From IMG/VR virus record IMGVR_UViG_3300010885_018835, positions 1-40,645 of that record: a stretch of 40,645 nucleotides of DNA; one strand, given 5' to 3'. Under the pieces are notes generated by a model, which worked only from the letters and a program-made list of their open reading frames with translations, was not told the origin of the DNA and searched no databases. This DNA is from a virus. A program made the position numbers and the translations under genes. Shown here piece after piece: positions 10,201 through 25,200 of this stretch. Each line of letters starts with the position of its first letter. Position 1 is the stretch's first letter.

Positions 10201-13200
10201 TCATACACTACTACAACCAGTACTAGTTCTACTACAGTAATTTTTAATGTGCCTAATCCATTAGTTGATACTGTTATTCAAATTCAATTGTTAAGCGATC
10301 AAGTAAGCAATACTGCATACTATCAAATTCCAATTAACTTAAACAATAACCCGCTTAATGAAGATGTAACAACATTGAATGTAGGTGATATTCGTGGTCA
10401 ATATCAAAGCATATTCTATAACTCACCTGATACAACCGGTGAAGTATTTGGATCAAATAATTATCGAGATTTAGGTAATTTAGTTCCATATGGTAACAGA
10501 ATTATTCAAAACAGTGCATCACTTGTATTGCCGGGAACATTCATACGTCAACAAAATCACAACCTATTCAATGCATTACAATTCAACAGTGTTGAATATA
10601 TTAATTTTAAGACATTGTTAATTGGCACAGTTGATGCAACACCATATGAAGTACATCAAACCCCTGCGTTTATGCTTGATGATGCATTGGATCAAATAAC
10701 TTCATCAAAGACTGAGGGTAATAGTTTCTTTTGGAGTGATATGTTGCCGTCAAAAGCATCATACATTTCTAACTCATATTCATTTGCTAACTCATTGGAT
10801 ACTAGTATCTACCCATTAAGTCACGTTTATAATTTTGAAACTGCAAACTATAATGGTGTTCTTGTGTACCTGTCAAGACTCGTACAAGGTACCACCGTAG
10901 TTACTCAATTGATTAAAGGAGTTGATTACACAGTCAGTTCAACTAGCCCATCGTTGACTATTACATTAGACTTGTTGGCCAACGATCAAATTACAATTAA
11001 CGAATATACACAAACATATGGTTCATATGTTCCTAACACACCTACTAAGTTAGGTTTATATCCATCGACTATTCCCGCTGTAGTGTTAGATACAGCATAT
11101 GCTGAACCAACATATTTTATTGTTGGTCATGATGGGTCATATAATAAATTATACGGCGACTATATTGGTGGTAAGTTAATTGATTTTAGAGATCAAGTAC
11201 TATACGAATTTGAAAAACGTATCTATAATAATTTGAAGTTGAGTAATGTTATTCCTGTACAGGAATATGAAGTAATACCGGGATTCTTTAGAGATACTGA
11301 TTATAGTTACCAAGAGTTTTTAGCAATTTATTCAAGTGGTTTTTTGAACTGGGTTGGACAGAACCGTATTACTTATAAGACTCAATATTACAACCCTAAC
11401 AATGAATATAGTTACAATTACAGTCAAAGTGGTAACAAACTAACACAAGAAGCATTTTTACAAGGTTACTGGAGAGGTATATATGAATACTTCTATGATA
11501 CTAGTAATCCAGATACTATGCCTTGGGAGATGTTAGGATTTACTGACGAACCTACATGGTGGAAAACTCGATACGGTGCGGCACCGTATACTAGTGACAA
11601 CTTGATATTATGGGGTGATTTATCCGCAGGTATTGACTGGAATAACGGCAACCCAATTGTTATAAAACAAGCAATTCGTCCGCAGTTATTAGAAGTCTTG
11701 CCGGTTGACAGTGATGGTAATCTAGTATCACCGTTTGTATCAGTAATGGGAGACTATAGCAATCAAAACTTCCGAGGTGATTGGAAAGTAGGAGATGTTG
11801 GACCAGCAGAATTCAGCTACCGTCGTAGTAGTTCATACCCATTTGACTTGATGCGTATACTTGCATTGACTAAACCAGCAGAGTTTTTTAACTTAGGCGT
11901 TGACGTTGACAATTACAAGTATAATGTTGAATTTAATCAATATTTGGTTAATGACAGAAGCCATTTAGTAATCAGTGATGTGGAGATATACGGCAATGGT
12001 ATTGCTAAAACTAGTTATATCAACTGGATTGTTGACTTTGAAAAACAAGTTGGTGTTGATGCCACAACTAATATCACTACCTTACTAGACAACTTAGATG
12101 TAAGATTAGTATACCGACTTGCAGGATTTTCTGACAAGGATATGTTAAAATTCTATGTAGAAAAAGCTACAGCTAGCAGTGCCAATAGTTCACTGTTAAT
12201 ACCAGATGAAAGTTACAGTGTATTATTGTACGAGAATCAACCCTTCGACCAAATTATTTACAGTGGAGTAGTCGTACAGAGTACTACCAACGGTCATTAT
12301 AAAATATTTGGTAACAGTCAAACTAGTGCATATTTCAAAACAGTTACCCCTAAAATTAACGGTAACTATGCTAACATAACAGTATATGGTCTTACGGTTC
12401 AGCTTGCCAACGACTATGATTATAATGAAGAAGTATTGGTGCCGTACGGTACTGAATTCTACACATTACAAGAAGTTAGTCAGTTCCTAGAAAACTACGG
12501 ACGTTATTTAGAATCACAGGGTGTGTTGTTTGACCAAATCGAAACAGGACTTGAAGTATCTTGGAGACAAATGGTTTCCGAATTATTATACTGGGCGCAA
12601 TCGGGTTGGGAAATTGGCAGTATCATAAACTTGAATCCTGCCGCAAACTTAATTTCTATCAATAAAGATAGTTACATCGTACAGCCATTAACCTTACAAC
12701 AACAAAACTTTATATTGAATCAGAATATGTACCCGATTCAATCTGTTGATTTGTCAATTATCAGAGATGGTACTTTGTTTTCTGCACAACCATTGAATCA
12801 AGGTGACACAGTTGCGTATGGTCAATTCAATATTAGTAATTTTGAACATGGTATTGTTTTCAATAACGTAACATTGTTTGATGATATCATTTATAATTTA
12901 GTTACTGGCTTACGTCAAAATCGTATTACTGTTCGTGGCACAAAAACTGCTGAATGGAATGGTACTATTGATGCTCAAGGCTTTATATTAAATCAAGACA
13001 ACATTATTGAATGGTCTAAAGAAGTCAAATATACTACTGGTTCTATAGTACTATATAAAAATAGATACTGGTCAGCTATTAAGATCATTCAAGCCAAAGA
13101 AGTATTTGATGAACGTGATTGGAAAGAAACTAGTTACAACGAAATTCAAAAAGGATTGTTACCTAACACCAGTACACGTTCATATGAAAGCACATTGTAT

Positions 13201-16200
13201 TATGATGTAAACCAAGCTAACTTAGCTTATGACGCAGACTTATTAAGTTTTAGTTTGATTGGATATCGTCCAAGAGATTATCTTGCACTTGCCGACTTAA
13301 CAGACATTACTCAAATTAATGTGTACAAAAACTTCATTAAGAACAAGGGAACTAAGAATGCATTAAGTGCATTTAAGGGAGCCAACTTATCTCAGGGTGG
13401 GATTGATTATGATGTATATGAAAATTGGGCCATCAAGACCGGTGAGTTTGGTGGAGTTCTAAATAATAATTTTGTTGAATTTAGATTGAATGAAACTGAA
13501 TTGACAGGCAACCCTGCAATAGTTAGTTTGACTAATGGAACATATACTAGTGGTGCCCAACAAGAAATACCTTTGTACACATTATTTAATTATGGCCGTC
13601 CTATAACTAATCCTGATGTGTTGTCAACTATTCCTACATACACACCTTCTACATTGTATCCTGATGCAGGTTATGTAAGCTTTGATGACGTTAAAATTGC
13701 ATCTTATTATTTCTCAGGAGTATCTGCTGCACCTACCCCACTTTCACGACTATATGCAAATGACTATGTATGGGTAGCAGCAATACAAGGGTCATGGCAA
13801 GTATTCACCCCAACAGTAATTTCAACTGTAATTCTTGCAACTAATAACTTGAATGGTACTGTTAGCCTTACTTTTGACACCCCGCATAATTTACTAAAAT
13901 ATGCAGCATTTGCTGTAGTTAGTTTTAGTACAGAAATTGATGGATATTATACAGTTGCTGAGGTAGTCAGTCCAAATATCATTAATATTGCATTAACATT
14001 AATTCCCTCAATAAGAACAATTACTGGATTAGGAATTGCGTTTAAGATGCAATCACAAAGAGTTGCTACACCAAGTGATATCAACAATTTACCTTTACTA
14101 AATTCTGAATTTGTAAAAAATAAAATATGGGTAGACGAGAACAATGATGGTAATTGGGCAGTATTTCGTAAGAGTATTAATTACAATTATGTTTCTGAGG
14201 TCATTAAAGATGGTTCACAAACATTTGGAAGTGCTGTAGCTCATACTAATAATTTAGGTTATTTAATTAGTGATGCTGATGTTGGTGAAGTATATCGCTA
14301 TGTATATGATCCGTTATTAAAAGATTATAGAACATATGGTAATGCTTTAGTTGGTGCTGCCTCGTTTGGTACCACTATTGAGTATGCAGATGATATTTTT
14401 GTTATATCACAACCATTTGGTGCAACAGAAGCTGATAGAACAATTTCTATCTATCAATTGGTGATTACCCGTGACGTTAATGAGCTACAATTATTACAAA
14501 CAATTATAGCTCCTTCTAGTGGGGTGACAAATTGGGGTTCAGCAATTGCTATTTCGGGAGATAAGAACTGGTTATATGTATCGGATACAGTGCATAATAC
14601 AGTTTACGCATACCGTAAATCAGAAGTTACCGGATTGTATCAATATAGCACCACATTGAGTACTGGTACTTCGTCAGCCAATGATAACTTTGGATACTCG
14701 ATATCTACCGATTATTACGGTACTACTGTATTGATTGGTGCACCTAATCAAAATTATGATGTTAATACAAATGACTGGGGCTATTCGTATGTATATGACC
14801 GATTGTATCAGAATCTCGAAGTACAATATACTAGCATTCAATACGTACCACAAATATTTAATTTAGCAGTATCGGTAACTACAATATCAACGCCTGTTAC
14901 AGCTACTCAAGTAACTACTAATTTAATCACTTGTGGTAGCACTAGTGGATTTGTTGTAGGTATGCCGATAATGTTTACTGGTTCTGCATTTGGTGGCATT
15001 GCAGAAAATAAAGTATATTATATAAAAACAATAGCAGGTGGAACTACGTTTACTATATCAGCCACTAGAGGCGGAAGTGCAATAGTTCTAGTAAATGCAT
15101 CAGGTACAATCACAGCCGCTGTTCAATCGACACCAATTTATGTTAGTGTTAATGGAACTAGTATAGCTGATAATAACTATGCAGTAGTTGGTACAAGATT
15201 ATATGTAACTAGTTCATTGACTGCCGGTGATATTATTAGTGTTAGCACAAATAATTTTGTATGGGCCCAAACATTGACAACTGAAGCTGAACCTAAAATA
15301 GGTGTTCAGTTTGGTCATAGTAGCGACACTAATGCATATGCTACAGAATTGTTAGTAGGTGCACCGTTTGAAGTAAGTCAGCAAACTGGTGAAGGTGCTG
15401 TATATCGCTACACTAATGCAGCAGGTAAGTACGGCGCTATTACAGGAACAACTAACTGTAATATTACAGCACCTTTCACTATTTTAATTAACGGATATGC
15501 TGTTACATTACCAATTGGCTGGGCAGGCCCAGCGGCAACTGCAATTAATGAAGCAAACATTACAAATGTACAAGCAGCCGATTTAGATGGGTTATTGTCT
15601 ATTCAGTTAATTGATGTTAATTTAGCAAATGCAAACGACAAATTAAATCTGTCAGTTTTTGCAAAAGCAGACTTAGCTCAAATGGGAATGACTATATTCA
15701 CACAAACACAAGTCATTAATGATCCGCACACTCAAGGTACTACTCAGTTTGGTACTCAAGTTAAATTTAACGAATTTGGTTCGTTTGTAGCAACGGCTCC
15801 TACAGGAACTCGTTTTGCCGCAACTACCTTTGACTTTAGTGATGATGAAAATAATGATAACGATACGCTGTTTGACAACAACGGTACTCAGTGGGTAGAC
15901 ACATTTGCAAATGCAGGTTCAGCATATATGTTTGATTACTTACCAGTATACAATGAATCAATATCTAACACTGGTCAATTCACTTATGCTCAGAGTGTAA
16001 ATGCTCGTAATGAATATTTTGGTCTTCAACCTTTATATGGAACTTCACTAGACTTTAATAATTCTTCTGTATTGATCGGTGCACCTAATTTTAATGATGG
16101 CATTTCATACGGACAAGTTATTGTTTATGACAACACAACTGGGGAACAAGATTGGTCTGTCTATAGAAGTTCAGCACCTATTGTTGATATATCACGTGTG

Positions 16201-19200
16201 CAAAACATTCAAATGTTTAGCGCAGAGACAAATGACACACTTGCTCACCTAGATTATATTGATCCATTGCAAGGTAAATTACTAGGTATCGTAAGTGAAA
16301 ATCTTGATTATGTTTCAAACATAGATCCAGCGGGCTATAACTCTACTTCAAGTTATAATGGTAATACAGTTTGGGGACCGCAAAATCTTGGCCAATTATG
16401 GTTTGATACAAGCTCTACTAAATTTGTAAATTATCATCAGAATGATAATTCATACAATAGTAAATATTGGGGTAGGGTATTTCCAGGCAGCGATGTTGCA
16501 GTATACAGTTGGATATCAAGTAACGTTCCCCCATCTTCATATGCAGGAAGAGGCACTCCATACAATCCCGGAGCATATGCATTTCAATATGTAACAAGTG
16601 CAACCGGTGCGATTGTGCCCGTGTATTATTACTGGGTAAGAAATACTGGATTCATTTTCAATCAAAGAGGAAAAACATTAGCAGATATTACGCTACAAAA
16701 TTATATCTTTAATCCTATTGTTACTGGCGTAAGTTTTTTTGCACCATTACTACCTAACACGTTTGCATTATATAATACAGGTGAATTTATCAATGCATTA
16801 GATTCGGTACTACATGTTGGATTCAGTACCGGTACTAGTGATGATGTATCACATAGTTTATATAGTTTGATTCGTGAAGACTTTGCAGATGACTTTTTAC
16901 CGGGTTTACCAAATAACAATGTTGTAGAAATTCCAGAATCATTGTATAATAGAATGTTAGACAGTATGTGTGGTGTAGATGAAGGTGGCGCTAATGTACC
17001 TAACCCGTTCTTACCAAAACCAGTTCAGTCTGGTATATTAGCACGTCCAAGACAAAGTTTTTTTAGAAATCGTTTTGGTGCGTTAGAAAACTATTTAACA
17101 TATGCTAATGAGGTATTGGCTCAGTTCCCTATAGTTGAACTTAGAAACTCACCGTTCTTAAAGTCAATTGGAGCTACGAATCCAACGACCGGCACACCAT
17201 TCTATGATGTTGCTTCATATTGGAGCTATGTTAACTGGTGGGCAACAGGTTATAACAACAACACTAAATCTGCATTGCAAGTTCCTATATATGCAGACTT
17301 AGCGACTCTTGGAGTACCTGCAGGTACTATCGTTCGTGTTGCAACAAACGGACAGGGTACTGCTGAAACATATAGATACGACGGAGACTCTATTTGGACA
17401 CGCATTGGATTAGACAATGGTACTATAGCGTTTAGTAGTGTACTATGGGATTATCCATCAGCAAGACTTGGTTTTGGTGATAACTTCTTTGATACTACAC
17501 CGTTTGATGAATATCCATCAACTGAAACAAGATATATTGTTAGGGCATTGAACGAACAATTATATATTGATGATTTACAAATTTACAGAAATAAGAGTTT
17601 GATTCTTGTATTTGAATACATTCAATCTGAAACAATAGAGACACAGAATTATTTACCGTGGTTGAACAAAACATCATTTGTTGATGTAAGTCATACTATT
17701 CGTGAGTTATTGCCATATGAAGTATTCACGTCAGATAACCAAGCATTCTTAAGTGGATACGTAAATGAAGTTAAGCCTTATCACGTTGTCATTAAAGACT
17801 TCTTGTTTAAGTATACTAAAACTGATGTATTTGACGGTGACATCACTGACTTTGATTTACCTGCACAATATAATACCACTTACGAGCAATTCATAACTCC
17901 TGAACTAGTGTATGCTAATCCAAGTGGTAACAATCAATATTTGCCAAGTGACCCTATATGGCAAACAGCCCCTTATACTCAATGGTTTAATAACTATGGA
18001 TTAGGTATCACTGGAGTAGACAACTATCCAATCACATTGTTGACTAGTTATATCACATTGATATCTCCGTCATTCACTGTTGACAATGCATACGGTTTCC
18101 CTATTAACGGAGTCGTTAATATTGGCGGTGAAGAAATTGCATACGCATCAGTTAACACTGCCACCGGAGTAATAAGTGGTTTAACTCGAGGAATAAACGG
18201 GACTGCTGCAACTTCACACATACCGGGTGAGCAAATATATATTAATTTACCTCCTGTATTATTGTTAGATGGCGGCAATGGTTACACGGAACCTCCAAAA
18301 ATAACAGCGTATATTGATACTTCAATATATCCGGCACCAACTCGCCCTGCAGTATTGCAAGCAGTTATGTATTTGGATACTATTCTTAGTGTTGACGTAA
18401 TTGATTCGGGTGCAGGGTATGCAGTTCTTCCTGAAATTGTTATAGACCCGTCAACTATTATTACATTTGATAATACAGCGGTTAATATAATAACAGATAC
18501 AATTACGTTGGGTACTCAAGTACTACAAACTGCCGGATTGATTAGATACACAGTTGGCGCAGACACTACTCCAGTTGGAGGGTTAAGTGTTGGTTCTTAC
18601 TACTACATTAATGTATTAGAAACTGTTCCTGTTACTGTAATTGCATTGTACACTAATTACGCCGATGCGATCAACGATACTCATAGGGTAAAATTGTTTA
18701 CGACTGGAAACGGTACTACAAATAACCTAAGCTTAGGTGGCAAAGCAAGCTGTGTAACATCATCAGCGCCAATCAGAGAAAATCAAATATCGTTACGTTT
18801 CGACAGAACTAGCTATACTTCACAAGTAGTTGATTGGACTCCGGGATCATTTTACGGGGCGTTCTATGCGGGTGTATTCAATAATAGCACCGTTATTGCA
18901 AGTTCTGCTATTACGTTAGAACAAACTCAACCACTAATTAGTACTATTGCAGCAAGCGCACAAGGTACTGCATTTGAAATAATGGATGTTACAAATGATT
19001 CAAGCTTGACATGGTCTTCACGTACTAGAAATGTAATTGCTACTACCAGTGGTGTTAATGCAATCACGATTGAGCCATCTGATGGTGGGGCAGCACTTAG
19101 CAGTAATGTAGGACCTACTACTGGTTTCTATGTTGGTATGCCGGTCAAGTTTGTTGGAACAGTTATTGGTAACCTTGTTGAAAATACAACTTATTATGTT

Positions 19201-22200
19201 AAATCTATTATAGATTTATCAAACTTTACTATCTCAGCTACCATCACTGATGGTATTCCGGGTTCTGTATTTGCATTGACAACATCAATTGTTCCTACTG
19301 GAATATTGACTAATTATATTGGTGAGGTAGTTGACACAGCAGTGTTAACAATTAATTACCCTGATATACTTCAGGCAACTGCTACAGCAGCTATCACTAA
19401 TTATATTACTACCCCGTTGACTATAACTGGTCAAGGGGGAACTACTGGTTTTTATGTAGGTTTACCAATAGCATTTACTGGTACTGAATTTGGTGGAATT
19501 GTTGTTAACAAGGCTTACTACGTAACCACTATTGTAGACAGTCAGACATTTACGATGTCTACTACAAATGATCCGTTAATATTAGATATCACTGCAACCT
19601 CTTCGTCAGGTAACTTAGTTACATGTAACAGTACATTAGGATTAAATGTTAATGATCCTATCATCTTTACTGGAACAACATTTGGTGGAATCATAGCAGG
19701 TCAAACTTATTATGTAAGTTCATATAATGGAGCAAACTTCACAATATCTACCTCACCTAATGGCGGTGATTACGGGCCATTGTCTGATGATACAGGTACA
19801 TGTTCTGCTACAAGTCAAAAAGATACTGTTCAGTTAACAACTGCAACTGGCTCAATGACATTGACTGCAGGATTACCAGTAAGTCCAGGACAAATCAATG
19901 GTCAGGAATTCAATTTCTACATAACATCTAATCAATATTCAGGAGTAACTGGAACTACTAGCAATGGACTGACTCGTGTTGTCACTCAAGCAATAGTTAC
20001 TGGTAATTATCTAACTATTTCTGATGATAGCGGTGGTTTAACAGATTTGTTTGTTGGTATGCCAATCACATTCCCTACAACATACGGAGGATTTGGAGAT
20101 TATACTACAAACACGTACACTGTTTCTGATACCGGTATAATAACGGATACAGTAACCAATACATCATCTACTGGCAATCTATTGACATGCGGATCAACTT
20201 CAGGGTTCTATGTTGGTATGCCAGTAGTATTTGGTAACGAATCATTGGGCAATGCTCTACTGAATGTAACTTATTATGTAAAATCAATACCCGGTAGCAC
20301 TACATTTACTATCTCACAAATACCAGGTGGCGCTACATTCGTTTTGGCAAATGATAATGGTAGTATGACAGTGACCGGTGAATCTTATATCAGATTGGAT
20401 ACAATAGTAACCGTTAACGAAACAAGTGAAATAACAATCAGTCAAACACCCACAGTACAAGCGGTGTTTGATGTTAGTTATATACTAGGTGGGTACAGAA
20501 TAATTATCACTACTCCGGGAGAAGGTTATGCTATTGGTAATACAATAACTATTGCAGGTACTAGTGTAGGTGGTCTCTCTCCAAAGAATAATGTAACACT
20601 AACTGTAACAAGTGTAGATACTTCTGGTGGAATTACTACTGCGATTGTTTCGGGAACACCGTTCTCTCCAATAGAGCAATTCTACTTAAAAGTTATTAAT
20701 GCTAATCAGTGTGAAGTTTATTACAATCAAGCACTAACATTACCGGTTAATGGAAATACTTTTGTATATTCGGGAGTTCGTTCTACTACTGCAACAATAG
20801 CTACTGCATCTAATGATAGATTCACTGTAACTAGTTCGGCTGATTTTTCTTTATATGATCCTGTAGTATTCACTGGGACAGTATTTGGTGGAGTTGTGTT
20901 AGGAGAAACTTATTATATCAAGTCAAAACCAACATCTACCACCGTAACAATTTCTGAAACAGTTGGTGGTGCAACATTTAATATTGCATCTAGCACAACC
21001 GGTTCTATGACAATGGCTAAGTCAGGTGATTATGCATTGTTACCAAATCCATTCTACTTTGACCAAAGTTTGGTCAAGTATAATAACAATGTATATCAAT
21101 GTGTCGTTAGTAACAATGATCCAACATTCGTAATTGGTAAATGGGAATTGATGTCATCTGGTAGTAGAAAACTAAATGCACTAGACAGAATTGTGGGTTA
21201 CTATCAACCAACTGTTAATATGCCAGGTCTAGACTTAACACAATTAGTAACTGGAATTACTTACCCTAATAGTACATACCTGGATAATGCATTTGCTCCG
21301 GCAAATGAGTTTGCATTAGATACTATCTTACAAGATCAAGTATTTTATCCTACTGGAATTAACAGTGCTGATATCATGTGGGACGGTACTCGTTACCTAG
21401 TCCCTGCTAATTCAGCAGACAAATCAATTTTATTATCTAGTACAGATGGTGTTAACTGGGCAATGCGTGATCTTGCTAATAACGTAGTATCAGTTACTTC
21501 TATTTTGGTTGTTGACGGAACACATATCATTACCACAAAGAACAATGCTACTCCAATCTATAGAAGTATAGACGGTGTTATATGGTCAGTGCTTGGTCAG
21601 AACAACACCGGCACTAGTGTTGAGTCAACACTATTGAATAGTGTGGCATACTTAAATGACGTATGGGTTGCAGTTGGAGAAAACATTGTAACTAGTACTA
21701 ATACTGAAAATTGGGTGCAAACATATGAGTTCACTAACAATTTAACTAATACAATCAATGGAGTAACCGGAGCTAATACCCCTGGATTTGTAGGCTTTAT
21801 TGCAGTGGGCGCGACCCAACAAATTATATCAGGTAATGCAGTAAATATTAATTTATTATTGATTAGTATTGACGGAGTAACTTGGACTAGCCCATCTTCT
21901 ACACTTACATCATATGCAATGAATGCAGTAACTGCAACCGGCGACTTGATTGTGATTGTTGGAGATCACGGTACTATCTTTACTAGTACTAACGGATCTA
22001 CATGGACACAACGCACATCTGGTACAACAGCTAACTTAAATGATGTTGTGGCCGGTGACTCATTGTATGTTCTAGTTGGCGATGCTGGATTGATAAAAAC
22101 ATCTACTAATGGTATTACATGGACTACTCGTTCATCAGGTACATCACAAAAATTAAACGGTGTCACATATGATGGTACATCATATGTTGTAGTCGGAGAT

Positions 22201-25200
22201 AGTAATGTTATTATAACAAGTACAGATGGATCAACCTGGACTAGTACATCAATGTTTGATGTATTGCCTACAGTATACGATGTTCAAGGTGATGCATTTG
22301 AATCAGGCTACGGTCCTGAAGAATTGGTACCGGGTGTAGTAACTGATAATCTATCAATGATAGTGACTACACGTCCTGGTACAACTTGGGATGCCACAGT
22401 ATATCAACATGTTGGTTATCAAGTAGTTTCATCTGAAATTACACCAACATCAGGGTCACAAACAGTTTATAGCTTTGCTAAACTAGTAGAGTATCCTATA
22501 CAATTATCTGTATTTGTTATTGACGGTGAGACTGGCTTAAGCACTTCAATCTATACCAATGCTTACAGTGTTGATTGGATCAACAAAACTATAACATTGA
22601 ACACACCGTTGGCATTTAGTCCTATAACAAATCGTCTAAGAATAGATGTATATGAAACAGGTAACGGCAATCAATTAGTTAAATCAGATTCATTATCTAA
22701 TCCAGTTACTTTTAACAGTACTACTGGATTCAATGAGATTGAATTGAATTGCAACTATTCAGCATCTATATCCGCTGGTTCAGGGGTTGTTCGTCCCGGA
22801 TCAGAGTCAAAAGAAGTTACTGCTACAAAAACAGAATCTTCATCAAATAGCATTACATGTGCATCAATTGATAAATTCACATTAGATAGCCCTATAACAT
22901 TCCAGGGTGCTGTATTTGGTGGAATTCAATTAGACACCGTTTATTACGTTAAAACTATCAGTACTGCTTCAAACAAGATAACAGTATCAACTTCAATATC
23001 TTCTGGTATTGCAGGACCAACATTTATACTAAGTGATGATACTGGTACGATGCAAGCAGTCGTACAATCAGGTAATGGTCTAGTTTGGACTCCACCGGTA
23101 GTAAATCAAAATGGAATAAGATTAAACTTTGGTGTCATCAGCGAAATTACTCGCACCAATGGTAGCACGAATATTATCACATGTAATAGCACTGATTCAG
23201 TATCAGTGAATGATACAGTTACATTCAGTTCTACTGTATTTGGTGGAGTGATTCAACCATTAACAATCTATTATATTAAAGAAATTATTAGTGCAAATTC
23301 TTTCACTATATCAGAAACTTTGGGTGGAGCTACATTAGAATTGTCTGATGCTACTGGTGGCGCGTTGATGATAACTAATGACTATGCATTTACAATAAGT
23401 GCTAACGGTATCACTGCAACTATGGTTCTTTCTGCGGTATACGATTCATCAGTAGATGTGATCTCTTACACAATATTTGGTGAGACTGCACCGGAACAAT
23501 ATAGTTATACTCTACCGGAGACACAAGTATATACAGTAATTGGTACTGAAACACAATTTACCATTGACAATTTTGTTGGCGGCACTAACCCAACAAATGC
23601 AATTGTAGAATATAATGGTCGCCGTTTAGTAAATATATCGGATTACACTATAAATTCTACAAATAATACATTAAACTTGAACTTCTCTACTTCACCAGGA
23701 TCTACTGTTGCAGTTACAAGCTTCAACTCTACTGAAAGACAGTACTTAAACACTGTATACGGTGGATTATATAATGGATCAATTGTAAATCAATTGACAG
23801 TTGGTTCTACTACGAATATTATTGGTACATACGATCAAGACACCCCAACAGCACAAAGTTTTGACCAAGATACTCCTAGTGTAGTTTTATTTGATGAGGA
23901 CTTCAATTACTTGACACTATCATCTGGGTCAACATCAACGTTGAATATTAATGATGGTATTGAATTTGTTGCTCCAACAATTGGTGGAATTGTTGCAGGT
24001 CAGACATATTATGTAGCAAGCATATTAAATTCTACTGACTTTACTATATCGTTGACTGCTGGAGGAGAGGCAATTCAAGTAACTAATGATTCGGGCGCTA
24101 TGGATTCATTCACTACGCCTCCTACTGTTGCTAATATAATTAATATCAATAACGTGATAGCTCCTCCATTAGCACAGCCTAAGGTCACTGCTACTGCATC
24201 CGGAACAAATCTTATTACTTGTGCAAGTACAGGTAATTTTGTTGTAAATCAATTAGTTATATTCAAGGCACCAATAGCTGATGCAGCAGGATTAGCAGTT
24301 GGTCATACATATCAAATCACTGATTTGGGAACAACTACGCAATCACAATGGAATACTATTGCAGGTACTTCTGGAGTAGTATATGCAGTGGGTGATATTA
24401 TACTAGTAGCAGCAGCCGGTACTGGGACAGGATCAGCACTATTGACTAGCTTTGGTGGGATTAACTTGTTGGGCGAATACTATTACATAGCTTCAATTAA
24501 TGGTATCACTACATTTACTATCAAGGATATAAATGGAACAACGGTAGCATTATCTAATGATACCGGTTTAATTGAAGCATTTGTTGGTGGCAACCCTGCA
24601 ATTTCGATAACAACCGGCATACCAAATAACTTGGTAGAAAATGATCTTGTTAGAATCGATGGCGTATCCGGTTCAACACAATTGAACAACAATACTTACT
24701 ATGCTAAGATTGTATCACCCACACAGATTTTATTATATGAGACTCCATATGATCCTGCATACGGTGCATTAAATTATCCTGTATTGAACGTGTTTACTTA
24801 TACAGGTGGAGGATATGTTTGGTTAGATAAACTATTCACTTTAACTAATGCAACAGCTACGGCCACTATTACTGGATCTAATTTAATTGAAGTTAATAAT
24901 AACAGTGAATTAGTACCGGGTACCCCTGTAATATTTACAGGAACTACATTTGGTGGAATTACTGCTGGACTGACTTACTATGTACGTCAAATAGTAGGAG
25001 ATACTTATTTTACTGTATCTGAGACTCGCGGCGGTGATGAAGTATTATTATCAGACGATACCGGCCGCATGAATGTTACTGAATGGGAACAAATGAATGT
25101 TGATAGACTATGGGTAACTGTTAACGGTTATCGTGTACCATCTAGCTCATTGTATTTGAATCCAAATAACAATTTGAGTATTTTAACAACCATTGTTGGT

